From Bacillota bacterium (GTDB lineage: Bacteria > Bacillota > Clostridia > Lachnospirales > Lachnospiraceae), in assembly GCA_023411225.1 (NCBI GenBank), contig JAEYPA010000148.1:1-31696 (forward strand): a DNA stretch of 31,696 nucleotides. The letters run 5' to 3'. The position numbers and the translations under genes were made by a program. Within the stretch, counting starts at the first letter, position 1, and the number at the start of each line of letters is the position of its first letter. This document shows positions 1 to 7,044 of the stretch, in pieces. Under the pieces are notes generated by a model. That model was not told the DNA's origin. It did not search any database and saw nothing but the letters and a program-made list of their open reading frames with translations.

Positions 1-712
1 ATCTATGATAATCAATATTTGCTTTTTTTGCTTGACTACATAGTGTGCGGACATTTAGCGTATATTCTTCTCCATCTTTAATAAAATGCGTTCCACATTG
101 CCTAAACTCAAAATTCACCTGATGTTCCACGCATTGTTTTCGTATTTTCAGAACCCAATCGTAGTCTAAAGGACGTGCACTCTTATCTGATTCTCCACCA
201 ACAACAACCAATTCAATATTATCCAAAAATCCTCTAAGATCTATCTCCTCAATCATAGGCTGGCATATTATATTCTTATGTTTGATGGGAAGTTCTTTAA
301 AAATAGAAAGCCTCTCATTCGCCTTCTCCTGGTTTTCAACGGTACAGCCAACGGTAACATTATTGTAACCTTCGCCCCAATCGGCTGGAATGCAGTCCAT
401 AAAACGATTAATTCGTTTTGTCAGAAAGAGAAAATGTAAATCGGAACGCTCTTTTATCATCTTCCAACATTCCGGTCTCCACTCATCCGCATCTTCAATC
501 AAAAAATCAGAGGAAAAACAAAGAAATACCATCTGACCAGATTTTATTTTATATGCTCCTGATTTAAGTTTAGCAATAGGAGCATTAAATTTATCTGTCT
601 TTACCACATTACTGGTGTCTACCCCTCTTTTTAAATCACCTTTATGTATATAACAATACTTACAACCTTCACTGTATTTGTGGCAGCCTCGCCAAGGATT
701 CCACATCGACAT
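1..712 (-). CDS. DUF5131 (phage Gp37/Gp68-like) family protein, 3' end cut by window edge
   Basis: The frame is open from an ATG at 712 to the window edge, giving 237 codons with the C terminus missing. The start follows a strong AGGAGG site. The N terminus (MSMWNPWRGCHKYSEGCKYC) carries the CX6CX2C cysteine cluster typical of DUF5131, known as phage Gp37/Gp68. This cluster resembles a radical-SAM-type iron-sulfur motif, and later come LFLTKR, VTVGCTVENQ and VVVGGESDKSARP, which also fit the family. The biochemical role of the family is not settled. Despite the phage-derived name no phage genes surround it. The downstream neighbour is outside the window. Family call is confident from motifs; function unknown. 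Confidence 0.85.
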   Translation of the reverse strand, partial: MSMWNPWRGCHKYSEGCKYCYIHKGDLKRGVDTSNVVKTDKFNAPIAKLKSGAYKIKSGQMVFLCFSSDFLIEDADEWRPECWKMIKERSDLHFLFLTKRINRFMDCIPADWGEGYNNVTVGCTVENQEKANERLSIFKELPIKHKNIICQPMIEEIDLRGFLDNIELVVVGGESDKSARPLDYDWVLKIRKQCVEHQVNFEFRQCGTHFIKDGEEYTLNVRTLCSQAKKANIDYHR

Positions 713-761
713 TGTTCTTACCTCCTATGCAAAATTTTATATTAGTGTCAGATATAACAAC

Positions 762-803
762 TGAGACCGCCCTTCCTAAATAACTAGGATACAAACGGTC
801 TCA
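762..803 (-). terminator. inverted repeat after the nitroreductase gene
   Basis: TGAGACCG (762-769) pairs with CGGTCTCA (796-803), with a possible inner CCTA/TAGG pairing. It lies just beyond the stop of the last gene of the redox operon. On the minus strand no strong T-run follows, so termination is plausible rather than certain. Confidence 0.45.
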
Positions 804-820
804 CAATTAATATGCAACGT

Positions 821-1357
821 TTAATAGATTGTAAAGATATCTTTCAATCCTTTTCTTTTCGGCATAACAGGTACTTCATCCGGATAACCTATTGCTATCA
901 AGGCAATCAATTCTTCATCCTTCGGTAAATTCAAAATCGATGATACTTTATCATAATCCAAAAATCCTAAAATCACTGTTCCTAAGCCATAGTCATGCGC
1001 TGCCAAACACAGTGTTTGTGCTGCAACTCCACAATCAAACATTTCCCATCCTTTTCCCTTTAAGGTTGAAAAAGAACCATCCCTCTCATATCCGGAACGA
1101 TTTTTTACTACAGATAAAGCTAACACCACAGGTACTCCTGATATGATTCTTTTATTAAAATCCGGACCACAATTTAATGATATCTCTTTCTTCATATCAT
1201 CATTTTCAATTGCAGTATAACGTGTTACTTGGGTATTTTTCCAAGAAGGTGCATAACTTGCCGCAAGTATTACATTTTCTAATATGTCTCGTGGAATCAT
1301 ATCTGATTTGAATTTACGAATACTTCTCCTACTCTTGATTACTTCAATTGTTTCCAT
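821..1357 (-). CDS. nitroreductase family protein
   Basis: This 178-residue protein begins METIEVIKSRRSIRKF, the classic nitroreductase start in which the RRSxRxF arginines bind the FMN phosphate. APSWKNTQ (about residues 36-43) and the C-terminal ALIAIGYPDE also fit the family. Such enzymes are FMN-dependent, usually dimeric, cytoplasmic oxidoreductases using NAD(P)H on nitro compounds, quinones or other acceptors; the substrate cannot be read from sequence. The length fits the short clostridial branch. The start follows AAGGTG. It is the last gene of a four-gene minus-strand redox operon, 30 bases after the FMN reductase gene that could supply reduced flavin. Confidence 0.88.
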   Translation of the reverse strand: METIEVIKSRRSIRKFKSDMIPRDILENVILAASYAPSWKNTQVTRYTAIENDDMKKEISLNCGPDFNKRIISGVPVVLALSVVKNRSGYERDGSFSTLKGKGWEMFDCGVAAQTLCLAAHDYGLGTVILGFLDYDKVSSILNLPKDEELIALIAIGYPDEVPVMPKRKGLKDIFTIY

Positions 1358-1387
1358 ATATTCACCTTGTCGATATTTATTACAATT

Positions 1388-1957
1388 TTATTGATTTACC
1401 CTGCGCCTTTTAATAAAGTTCACAAATTCGTTGGCCTGAGCCTCTAGAAAACCATAGCTTTCTTCCAGTTTCAGTTTACCATTACTATCAAGTTGTTGAA
1501 AAGCATTTGGGATGGTAAGCCTAGGTGTATTCATAACATCCATGTTCAAATAACTAATGAGGGTAACTAAATGATCTTGAGCCAAACCTGTTCCAGACAT
1601 ACCAGGAGTGACTCCACTTACTGCAGCCGGTTTTCCGGTAAGAACCTGTGGCTCATCATTGCTGATAGGGCGGGATAACCAGTCTATGAGGTTCTTTAAA
1701 ACACCTGGGAAAAAGTGATTATACTCAGGTGTAAAGAACCAAATCCCATCTGAAGACTTTACTTCCTCCCGAATGCGATTTATAGAATCAGGTGCTGGAT
1801 ATTCTATATCCTGATTCATTAGGGGGATGTCCTGATACTCCAGTAGTGTAAAGTCAGCCCGATGCCCAATGATTTCTTTTGCCTTCAATGCCAGTTGACG
1901 GTTATAGGATTCTTTTCGCAAAGAACCAACGATTGCTAAAATCTTAATTTTTTCCAT
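1388..1957 (-). CDS. NADPH-dependent FMN reductase family protein
   Basis: This 189-residue flavodoxin-fold protein has the N-terminal phosphate-binding loop GSLRKESYNRQL (about residues 11-22) and the family motif PEYNHFFPGVLKNLIDWLSR (about 78-97). These mark the NADPH-dependent FMN reductase/azoreductase/chromate-reductase family (PF03358). Members pass electrons from NAD(P)H to FMN, quinones, azo dyes or metals in the cytoplasm. It lies between pirin and nitroreductase genes with short gaps, so co-transcription is likely. The ATG is preceded by AAAGGAG. The physiological substrate is not determinable. Confidence 0.9.
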   Translation of the reverse strand: MEKIKILAIVGSLRKESYNRQLALKAKEIIGHRADFTLLEYQDIPLMNQDIEYPAPDSINRIREEVKSSDGIWFFTPEYNHFFPGVLKNLIDWLSRPISNDEPQVLTGKPAAVSGVTPGMSGTGLAQDHLVTLISYLNMDVMNTPRLTIPNAFQQLDSNGKLKLEESYGFLEAQANEFVNFIKRRRVNQ

Positions 1958-1990
1958 CTTGATGTTCTCCTTTCAACTTTTTTCAACATA

Positions 1991-2830
1991 TTAGTAAGAA
2001 ATATTAGTTTGAATAAAAGTCCCTCTTCTTAAGTCTTCAAAAGCTCTCTCTAATTCTTCTTTTGTGTTCATCACGATAGGGCCTCCCCAAGCTATAGGTT
2101 CCTTTAGAGTCGTAGAACTTATGAATAATACTTGAGCTTTTTTGTCTGTTGCCATAATCTTCACAAAGTCTCCATCGGTGAGTTTTACTGCTGTTTTTTC
2201 TTTTATTAACTGTCCTCCAATATAGGCATCCCCTAAAAGGGTAAATACCATGACAGATCGCTCATTTTTAGTATTTATGTCAATTGAAGCATTAGGTTCA
2301 AGGTGTACATCATAATAATCCAAAGGCAGATACTTACTCATATATCCTTTACTGTCCTCGTATTCACCGGCCAACAGTCTCAGCTTACCATTTTCCAATT
2401 CAATTTCATTAATCTCATTATTCTTAATACTATGATATGCAGGATCAGCCATCTTATCCTTTGCAGGAAGATTAAGCCATAGCTGTACTCCTAGCATTCT
2501 TTCTGATGCAGGTAATTTCTCTTCATGTAGAATTCCTGAGCCAGCAGTCATCCACTGCACTTCTCCATCAGAAATGGTATCCTCATTGCCCAAACTATCC
2601 CTATGGGTCATTTTTCCACGATACACATAACTGATTGTTTCAATCCCTCTATGAGGATGCATCGGAAATCCGGCTGTGTAATCATCCGGATTCGTGCTGT
2701 CAAAGGAATCCAGCATCAAAATAGGATCGTATTCCTTTACTGTTTGGTTAGCTAGTACTCTGACTAAGTTTACTCCTGCTCCGTCCTGAGTTCTAAACCC
2801 CTGAACTTGTTGTTTGATTTTTCTTTCCAT
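1991..2830 (-). CDS. pirin family protein
   Basis: This is a bicupin pirin of 279 residues. The N-terminal cupin contains PMHPHRGIETISYVYRG and AGSGILHEE, giving the four expected metal ligands His58, His60, His102 and Glu104. Pirins bind iron; some act as quercetinases, others as redox-sensing or enzyme-modulating proteins. I chose the ATG at 2830 because AGGAGG lies seven bases before it; an in-frame alternative start at 2860 lacks such a site. Even so the start lies inside the end of the preceding glutamate-synthase-like gene (38-base overlap), suggesting translational coupling. The C terminus has PIAWGGPIVMNTKEE, usual for pirins. Confidence 0.92.
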   Translation of the reverse strand: MERKIKQQVQGFRTQDGAGVNLVRVLANQTVKEYDPILMLDSFDSTNPDDYTAGFPMHPHRGIETISYVYRGKMTHRDSLGNEDTISDGEVQWMTAGSGILHEEKLPASERMLGVQLWLNLPAKDKMADPAYHSIKNNEINEIELENGKLRLLAGEYEDSKGYMSKYLPLDYYDVHLEPNASIDINTKNERSVMVFTLLGDAYIGGQLIKEKTAVKLTDGDFVKIMATDKKAQVLFISSTTLKEPIAWGGPIVMNTKEELERAFEDLRRGTFIQTNISY

Positions 2831-4349
2831 AAGTGTACCTCCTCGTATATTCTTTTGCATCTCTTGTTAAAGGAATGATATCTGATTGATCAAGCAGTTC
2901 CAATTTAAACTTTCTATTTAAGGTCATGAATAACTTCATACCCCAACTAACACGTTTAATAAAGGAATAAACACCTATGCTACCCGGTGAGACTTGACCT
3001 TTCACATCCTTATACATCTTACGTAGTGTTGCTGCTTCTACAAAAGTAGAATCCACTGCAGTTCCATACTCCTTATATATCGTCGGAACAGCTCCATTCT
3101 TTATCATCTCTCCAATTTTTTTCGCAGACATGGCTGCTGCCATAGCTCCCCTTCCGATTGCTACTAATTTAACGTAAGGTGCTCCAAGGGCCAATGCTTT
3201 AAACATAACATCTTCAAATACGATGCCTCCACCTATTGCAATTGCAGGTAACCATGCACCTTCTTTATCTAATTCAGCCATAATATTATGTACAATCTGC
3301 TCCAATTCAATGGTTGGATAACTCCATTCATTCATCATTTTGCACGGGCTGTGTCCTGTTCCACCACCAGCGCCATCAAAAGTAACAAGAGCTACTTTAT
3401 TATCTGAAGCTATTTTTAAAACTCGTTTAATATTCTCTACATCAAAGCCTGCCATTTTGAAAAAGATATTTTCAGCACCCAATCCTCTGTACTTCTTAAT
3501 CATTTGAGAGAGCTTATCTTCATCCCACATTGGTAATCGCCCATACTGCATAAATGGAACACTTTCCCCTGCTTCAATAGCTTCCATTACCTTTTGTTCT
3601 GTCGGATCAGGAATTACTAAATACCCATCCTTTTTTATTTTTAAGGCCTCCTCATAGTGATAAACGGGAGCAACATGACCAATTCCTTTTGCGCCTTGTC
3701 CAAATTTAATCTCCAATGTCTTTAAATCAAAGTTCTTTAGTGCATATTCTGGTGTACCTAATGCAACATCATCGGCGTTGACCTGAAGGACAATATCTCC
3801 ATATCCTTTATCATATTTTCTAAAGCATTCAATCATCTCACCAAGTAGCGGTGCATGCTTTACTTTCCCCAACTCATCTAATTCCATCGTAGGATCATGT
3901 CTGATTGCGCTCTCTCCGATCACTGCAATAATACCTGCCATGGCTGCTCCAGAATAATAATCTCTCCAATTTAATTTGGCCATTGCAGGCAAAATAATTG
4001 GTGCTTTCAAGGCAATCTTTTTTTCATACCCTATAGAACAGGATAAATCCGCAGAATATACGTTAATGTATTCTTCCTCTCCTTCTGCCCCATAGGCTCC
4101 AAAGACTCTTCCATTGATATTAAAGTGTGAATAGTCAAATGGATATTTCTTTTCAGATGCAAATTGCTGAGTAGTCGTACCAAATGGATATGTCGCTTCA
4201 AAACCTCGAACAGCGGATAAACCAACCTCACATGTTCCAATACACTTGTCGGAACATGTAGAACACATACCGGATAATTCACAGACAGTATTCTCTGTGC
4301 GTAGCTTAGTTTTATTGAATGTAGTAGATAATTTCGGACTATAAGACAT
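2793..4349 (-). CDS. FMN-binding glutamate-synthase-like family protein
   Basis: This 518-residue protein matches the stand-alone FMN/alpha-beta barrel domain of glutamate synthase (PF01645). Barrel motifs include LPAMAKLNWRDYYSGAAMAG, the glycine-rich FDGAGGGTGHSP segment, and AIAIGGGIVFEDV before the phosphate-binding region. A cysteine cluster (Cys23, 29, 32, 36, 40) near the N terminus could bind an iron-sulfur cluster or zinc. There is no glutaminase domain, so it need not make glutamate; related proteins are poorly characterised flavin oxidoreductases. The start follows GAGGG. It is the first gene of the redox operon and overlaps the pirin gene. Confidence 0.85.
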   Translation of the reverse strand: MSYSPKLSTTFNKTKLRTENTVCELSGMCSTCSDKCIGTCEVGLSAVRGFEATYPFGTTTQQFASEKKYPFDYSHFNINGRVFGAYGAEGEEEYINVYSADLSCSIGYEKKIALKAPIILPAMAKLNWRDYYSGAAMAGIIAVIGESAIRHDPTMELDELGKVKHAPLLGEMIECFRKYDKGYGDIVLQVNADDVALGTPEYALKNFDLKTLEIKFGQGAKGIGHVAPVYHYEEALKIKKDGYLVIPDPTEQKVMEAIEAGESVPFMQYGRLPMWDEDKLSQMIKKYRGLGAENIFFKMAGFDVENIKRVLKIASDNKVALVTFDGAGGGTGHSPCKMMNEWSYPTIELEQIVHNIMAELDKEGAWLPAIAIGGGIVFEDVMFKALALGAPYVKLVAIGRGAMAAAMSAKKIGEMIKNGAVPTIYKEYGTAVDSTFVEAATLRKMYKDVKGQVSPGSIGVYSFIKRVSWGMKLFMTLNRKFKLELLDQSDIIPLTRDAKEYTRRYTYGKKNQTTSSGV

Positions 4350-4745
4350 ACCATTTTCCCTCGCTTCTTTTATTAATATTTCCCCATATATTTTTAAACT
4401 GCTGGAATGAATCCTTTTACATACATTCCTTTTTCAGTCTCCCAAGTGAAAAATATTAGCATACCAAGTAGAAGAACAACCCGTGGATGTTACCTTTTAT
4501 TCCAATAAATCTATCATCACTTGCTATCACCTAAAACACGATAATATAAGCATTAAGTCTTCTTTAATAATAACAACTTTTTGCAGATAAAACAATCTAT
4601 ATTAACATAAGTTTACAAATCCATGGGCGTAGTTATAGCTAGTCTAGAAATTTATATAATCTGAAACTCAATACTCCAATAGGTGGTGATTCGTTTTGTG
4701 TCCAGGTTAATAAATGTTTATACTTTTGATAATTATTCTTATAAA
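4350..4745. other. intergenic stretch without a recognisable gene
   Basis: These 396 AT-rich bases lie upstream of the minus-strand redox operon and downstream of the DUF3795 gene. They must hold the operon promoter, but I could not pick a convincing -35/-10 pair. No coding remnant or clear hairpin terminator was seen. Confidence 0.5.
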
Positions 4746-5303
4746 TTACTTTTTCTTAGCAAGCTTTTTATTTAACTTTAGAACTATACCTTTCTGCAAT
4801 GCTAAATTGTTGAATTGATTCGCAGCAATGATAGCCTTTTCTCTAATAGTCATACTCTTTACGACTTTATCTTCAATTGCTTGGATGGTTACCAAAATGT
4901 CAGTAAGTTCTAAAAGATTAACGGCAAGACTAAAAAAGGTTTTACGCCTACCATCATTATAGTTTTCCAATAAGTACATTAGAATTTCCATTTTTTCAGA
5001 TAACTCAGCATGGTACGACCTAATACCGATATTTTTAAACTTTTCCATATCCCTTAGTTGATGATGATGAGTAATAAAAGAATCAAACTCTTCAATTCCA
5101 TTATACTTATCACATGGATACTCACTACACTCATAGCAATAATTGAAACCATTATGATTTAAACTACACTTAGCAATGGCACATCCTTGATTTCCCGCGC
5201 CCCCTCCACAACCTGGACAATACTTATCTATCTTCATTGTACAAAGGGAACAGTTTAAACCACATAGTGAAAACATCAAATCCTCTCGTTGAAAACTCTT
5301 CAT
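4746..5303 (-). CDS. DUF3795 domain protein, cysteine-rich
   Basis: The protein has about 185 residues. Its N-terminal half is rich in cysteines: CGLNCSLC, YCPGCGGG, GCAIAKC and YCYECSEYPCDKY. This pattern is typical of DUF3795, a family assumed to bind metal (zinc or iron-sulfur) with no established function. The C-terminal half is helical and ends in a lysine-rich tail. The ATG at 5303 is preferred, ten bases after a GAGAGGGGG site; a start at 5312 would sit one base from that site. It appears to be a single-gene unit with its own promoter at 5361-5389. Confidence 0.8.
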   Translation of the reverse strand: MKSFQREDLMFSLCGLNCSLCTMKIDKYCPGCGGGAGNQGCAIAKCSLNHNGFNYCYECSEYPCDKYNGIEEFDSFITHHHQLRDMEKFKNIGIRSYHAELSEKMEILMYLLENYNDGRRKTFFSLAVNLLELTDILVTIQAIEDKVVKSMTIREKAIIAANQFNNLALQKGIVLKLNKKLAKKK

Positions 5304-5360
5304 TAAGATCATACCCCCTCTCAAAAGATTATACAAACTAACAATACAAATATATCATTT

Positions 5361-5389
5361 ATTATATCAATATATGGAATTTTATACAA
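5361..5389 (-). promoter_or_regulatory. sigma-A-type promoter of the DUF3795 gene
   Basis: On the minus strand TTGTAT (5389-5384) and a perfect TATAAT (5366-5361) are separated by 17 bases, about 60 bases before the start codon. Confidence 0.65.
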
Positions 5390-5390
5390 C

Positions 5391-5411
5391 TTTATGTTAA
5401 ACTAACATAAA
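5391..5411. promoter_or_regulatory. palindrome directly upstream of the -35 element
   Basis: TTTATGTTA (5391-5399) and TAACATAAA (5403-5411) are perfect inverted repeats around a 3-base centre, one base upstream of the -35 box of the DUF3795 promoter. The position suits an activator or repressor site; the protein is unknown. Confidence 0.5.
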
Positions 5412-5636
5412 TGGCAACTCCCCAGTCTAACGTATCTATTGGCTTTCTCATACATGCCAATTCTGATTGAAAGAATCTATCAGCAATGCTGCTTTAGTAG
5501 GTGGATTGGGACTATTCCATTATGAACCATATAAATTATACCACTCATTATGGTAGCTTGAAATACAACATGTCTTAGCTATAATATAAATAATAAGGAG
5601 GGATGAACTATTAGTAAAAGCAGGAAAAATAATGCA

Positions 5637-5687
5637 TAGCAAAGGCTATTGCATATCACTCAAGCAGAATATCAATAGTCTTTGCTA
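5637..5687 (+). repeat. 14-base inverted repeat in the leader of the CD3324-type gene
   Basis: TAGCAAAGGCTATT (5637-5650) pairs with AATAGTCTTTGCTA (5674-5687) with a single G-T pair and a 23-base loop. No T-run follows, so it is a leader hairpin or protein site rather than an obvious terminator. An AAGGAGGG sequence lies upstream at about 5595. Confidence 0.5.
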
Positions 5688-5715
5688 CCCTAAATAATAA
5701 TCTTAGGAGGGCATT

Positions 5716-5988
5716 ATGGGCTATGTTCACGCTTTGGAATTTCTACCCGAAGAATTGATTGAAAAAATCCAAGAATATGTTAACGGACAAGTTTTATACA
5801 TACCAAAAATAAAATCGAAAAGATGTAGGTGGGGAGAAAAGACAGATACGAAAGCATATTACAAAGAAAGAAATTATGACATATATAATAATTATAAAAA
5901 CGGCATGACCGTTTTTGAACTTTCAGAAAAGTATTGTTTAACCCCTAAAAGTATTCAGCGAATCATAAGAAGTATGCAAATTATATGA
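5716..5988 (+). CDS. CD3324 family protein (Mor-like helix-turn-helix)
   Basis: This 90-residue protein resembles the CD3324 family of Clostridia. The first half (LPEELIEKIQEYVNGQVLYI) matches the Mor-type transcription activator dimerisation region, followed by a basic WGEKTDTK stretch. The C-terminal half (FELSEKYCLTPKSIQRIIR) is a helix-turn-helix. It probably binds DNA, though no target is known. The ATG follows TAGGAGGG with good spacing. It is a single-gene unit closed by a terminator at 5991-6027. The inverted repeat just upstream could be an autoregulatory site. Confidence 0.78.
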   Translation: MGYVHALEFLPEELIEKIQEYVNGQVLYIPKIKSKRCRWGEKTDTKAYYKERNYDIYNNYKNGMTVFELSEKYCLTPKSIQRIIRSMQII

Positions 5989-5990
5989 CT

Positions 5991-6027
5991 AGATGCGCCA
6001 CTGTATCAAGTGGCACATCTATTTTTT
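5991..6027 (+). terminator. intrinsic terminator after the CD3324-type gene
   Basis: AGATGCGCCAC (5991-6001) and GTGGCACATCT (6010-6020) form a stem with one mismatch, followed by ATTTTTT. Confidence 0.8.
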
Positions 6028-6109
6028 ACAACGATGTATGTTCCCCTATTTGAAATGGAAAATGGTAAAATGAATTTGCAATGATTATAAAGGAACGGAG
6101 AATTATCGA

Positions 6110-6556
6110 ATGGAAATTGTAAAAATTAAAGATAGGGATAAAGCAAACCATATGGATTTGCTACTTATTGCAGATGAACAGGTAAGTATGATAGAAAAAT
6201 ATTTGTATCGTGGTGAAATGTTTGCCTTGTATGATGAAGATGTCAAAGCAATTTGCGTTGTCACAAAAGAGCAAGGTGGCTCTTATGAACTAAAAAATAT
6301 TGTTACCGTTCCTGAATATCAAAGAAAAGGATATGGACAGCATCTAATCTCATTTATTGCTGATTACTACAAATTGGTAGGTAACGAGTTATTTGTTGGA
6401 ACAGGCGATTGTCCTACGATACTTCGATTCTACGAGAAATGCGGATTTGAAAAATCCCATATTGTTAAAAACTTTTTTATAGACAATTACGACCACCCTA
6501 TGTATGAAGATGGAGTACAGTTAGTGGATATGGTTTATTTAAAGAGACAACTATAA
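6110..6556 (+). CDS. GNAT family N-acetyltransferase
   Basis: This 148-residue protein has the GNAT core. The acetyl-CoA-binding motif A is visible as IVTVPEYQRKGYGQHLISFI (about residues 64-83; the R/Q-x-x-G-x-G/A signature is RKGYGQ). The C-terminal FYEKCGFEKS is the usual beta-strand 6/7 region. It would transfer acetyl from acetyl-CoA to an amine on an unknown substrate. The start is the ATG at 6110, preceded by GGAACGGAG. It stands alone between two terminators on the plus strand. Confidence 0.88.
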   Translation: MEIVKIKDRDKANHMDLLLIADEQVSMIEKYLYRGEMFALYDEDVKAICVVTKEQGGSYELKNIVTVPEYQRKGYGQHLISFIADYYKLVGNELFVGTGDCPTILRFYEKCGFEKSHIVKNFFIDNYDHPMYEDGVQLVDMVYLKRQL

Positions 6557-6565
6557 AATGAAACT

Positions 6566-6606
6566 TATGCCCGACTCATCTTTTAGTCGGGCATATTTGT
6601 ATTTTG
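6566..6606 (+). terminator. intrinsic terminator after the GNAT gene
   Basis: Perfect 11-base arms TATGCCCGACT (6566-6576) and AGTCGGGCATA (6585-6595) are followed by TTTGTATTTTG. Confidence 0.85.
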
Positions 6607-6634
6607 TCACATTTTTACCTGCACGTTTTCACGA

Positions 6635-7028
6635 CTACGAAAGAATTGGTACAATAATCTGTGTAAGTAGTTCACTTGAATTACGATTATCATCATTTAA
6701 ATAATAATTGTAAATCTTTCCTTGCTGTTCATAGCCATGTTCCATTATCCACTGCATAATTTCCATCATCAATGAATCAGTATCTTCATATGCACCTAAA
6801 AGCAACAGGAAAACCCATTTCGACATCAAGATTTTCTAAATCAGTATTATGATACCATACGAAAGGCCCACCGGGTAAAAGGATATTATTACCAAAACAA
6901 TACTCCATTATTTTACCATAGGCTTTCTTTTCTATATTCTGGTAATCATTGAGATGCATCGTTACACGGATAGATAGGACATGCTGCTTCGGTTGTTCTA
7001 ATAAATTAATTTTTGATATGATTGCCAT
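6635..7028 (-). pseudogene. GyrI-like small-molecule-binding protein, broken by internal deletion and frameshift
   Basis: Two frames together spell one GyrI-like (AraC effector-binding) protein. The first, from the ATG at 7028 with a good AAGGAG site, reads MAIISKINLLEQPKQHVLSI through GGPFVWYHNTDLENLDVEMGFPVA, then hits a stop at 6786. The rest (LLGAYEDTDSLMMEIMQWIMEHGYEQQG onward) continues in another frame to 6635. In this family about 25 residues normally separate the GFPVA segment from the G-x-Y-E segment; here they are almost fused. So a deletion of about 75-80 bases that shifted the frame is inferred. The gene follows the AraC-GyrI-DUF3788 gene, whose domain it resembles, and was probably co-transcribed with it. 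Confidence 0.75.
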
Positions 7029-7044
7029 TTACGCTATCTCCTTA

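Larger units (their letters stand above)
5337..5715. other. intergenic region with regulatory elements only
   Basis: This divergent region carries the DUF3795 promoter with an adjoining palindrome at 5391-5411, and a 14-base inverted repeat at 5637-5687 ahead of the CD3324-type gene. A 29-codon TTG-started frame at about 5468-5557 has no ribosome binding site. No convincing gene is present. Confidence 0.5.

Noticed and set aside
1..712. A prophage or phage remnant suggested by the Gp37/Gp68 name
   Set aside because: The DUF5131 family is widespread in chromosomes and no other phage gene or attachment site is visible.
4031..4354. A 107-codon minus-strand frame overlapping the start of the glutamate-synthase-like gene
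   Set aside because: Shadow frame of the real gene, in a different phase.
5468..5557. A 29-codon TTG-started frame reading ALVGGLGLFHYEPY
   Set aside because: No ribosome site, very short and no recognisable family; possible remnant at most.
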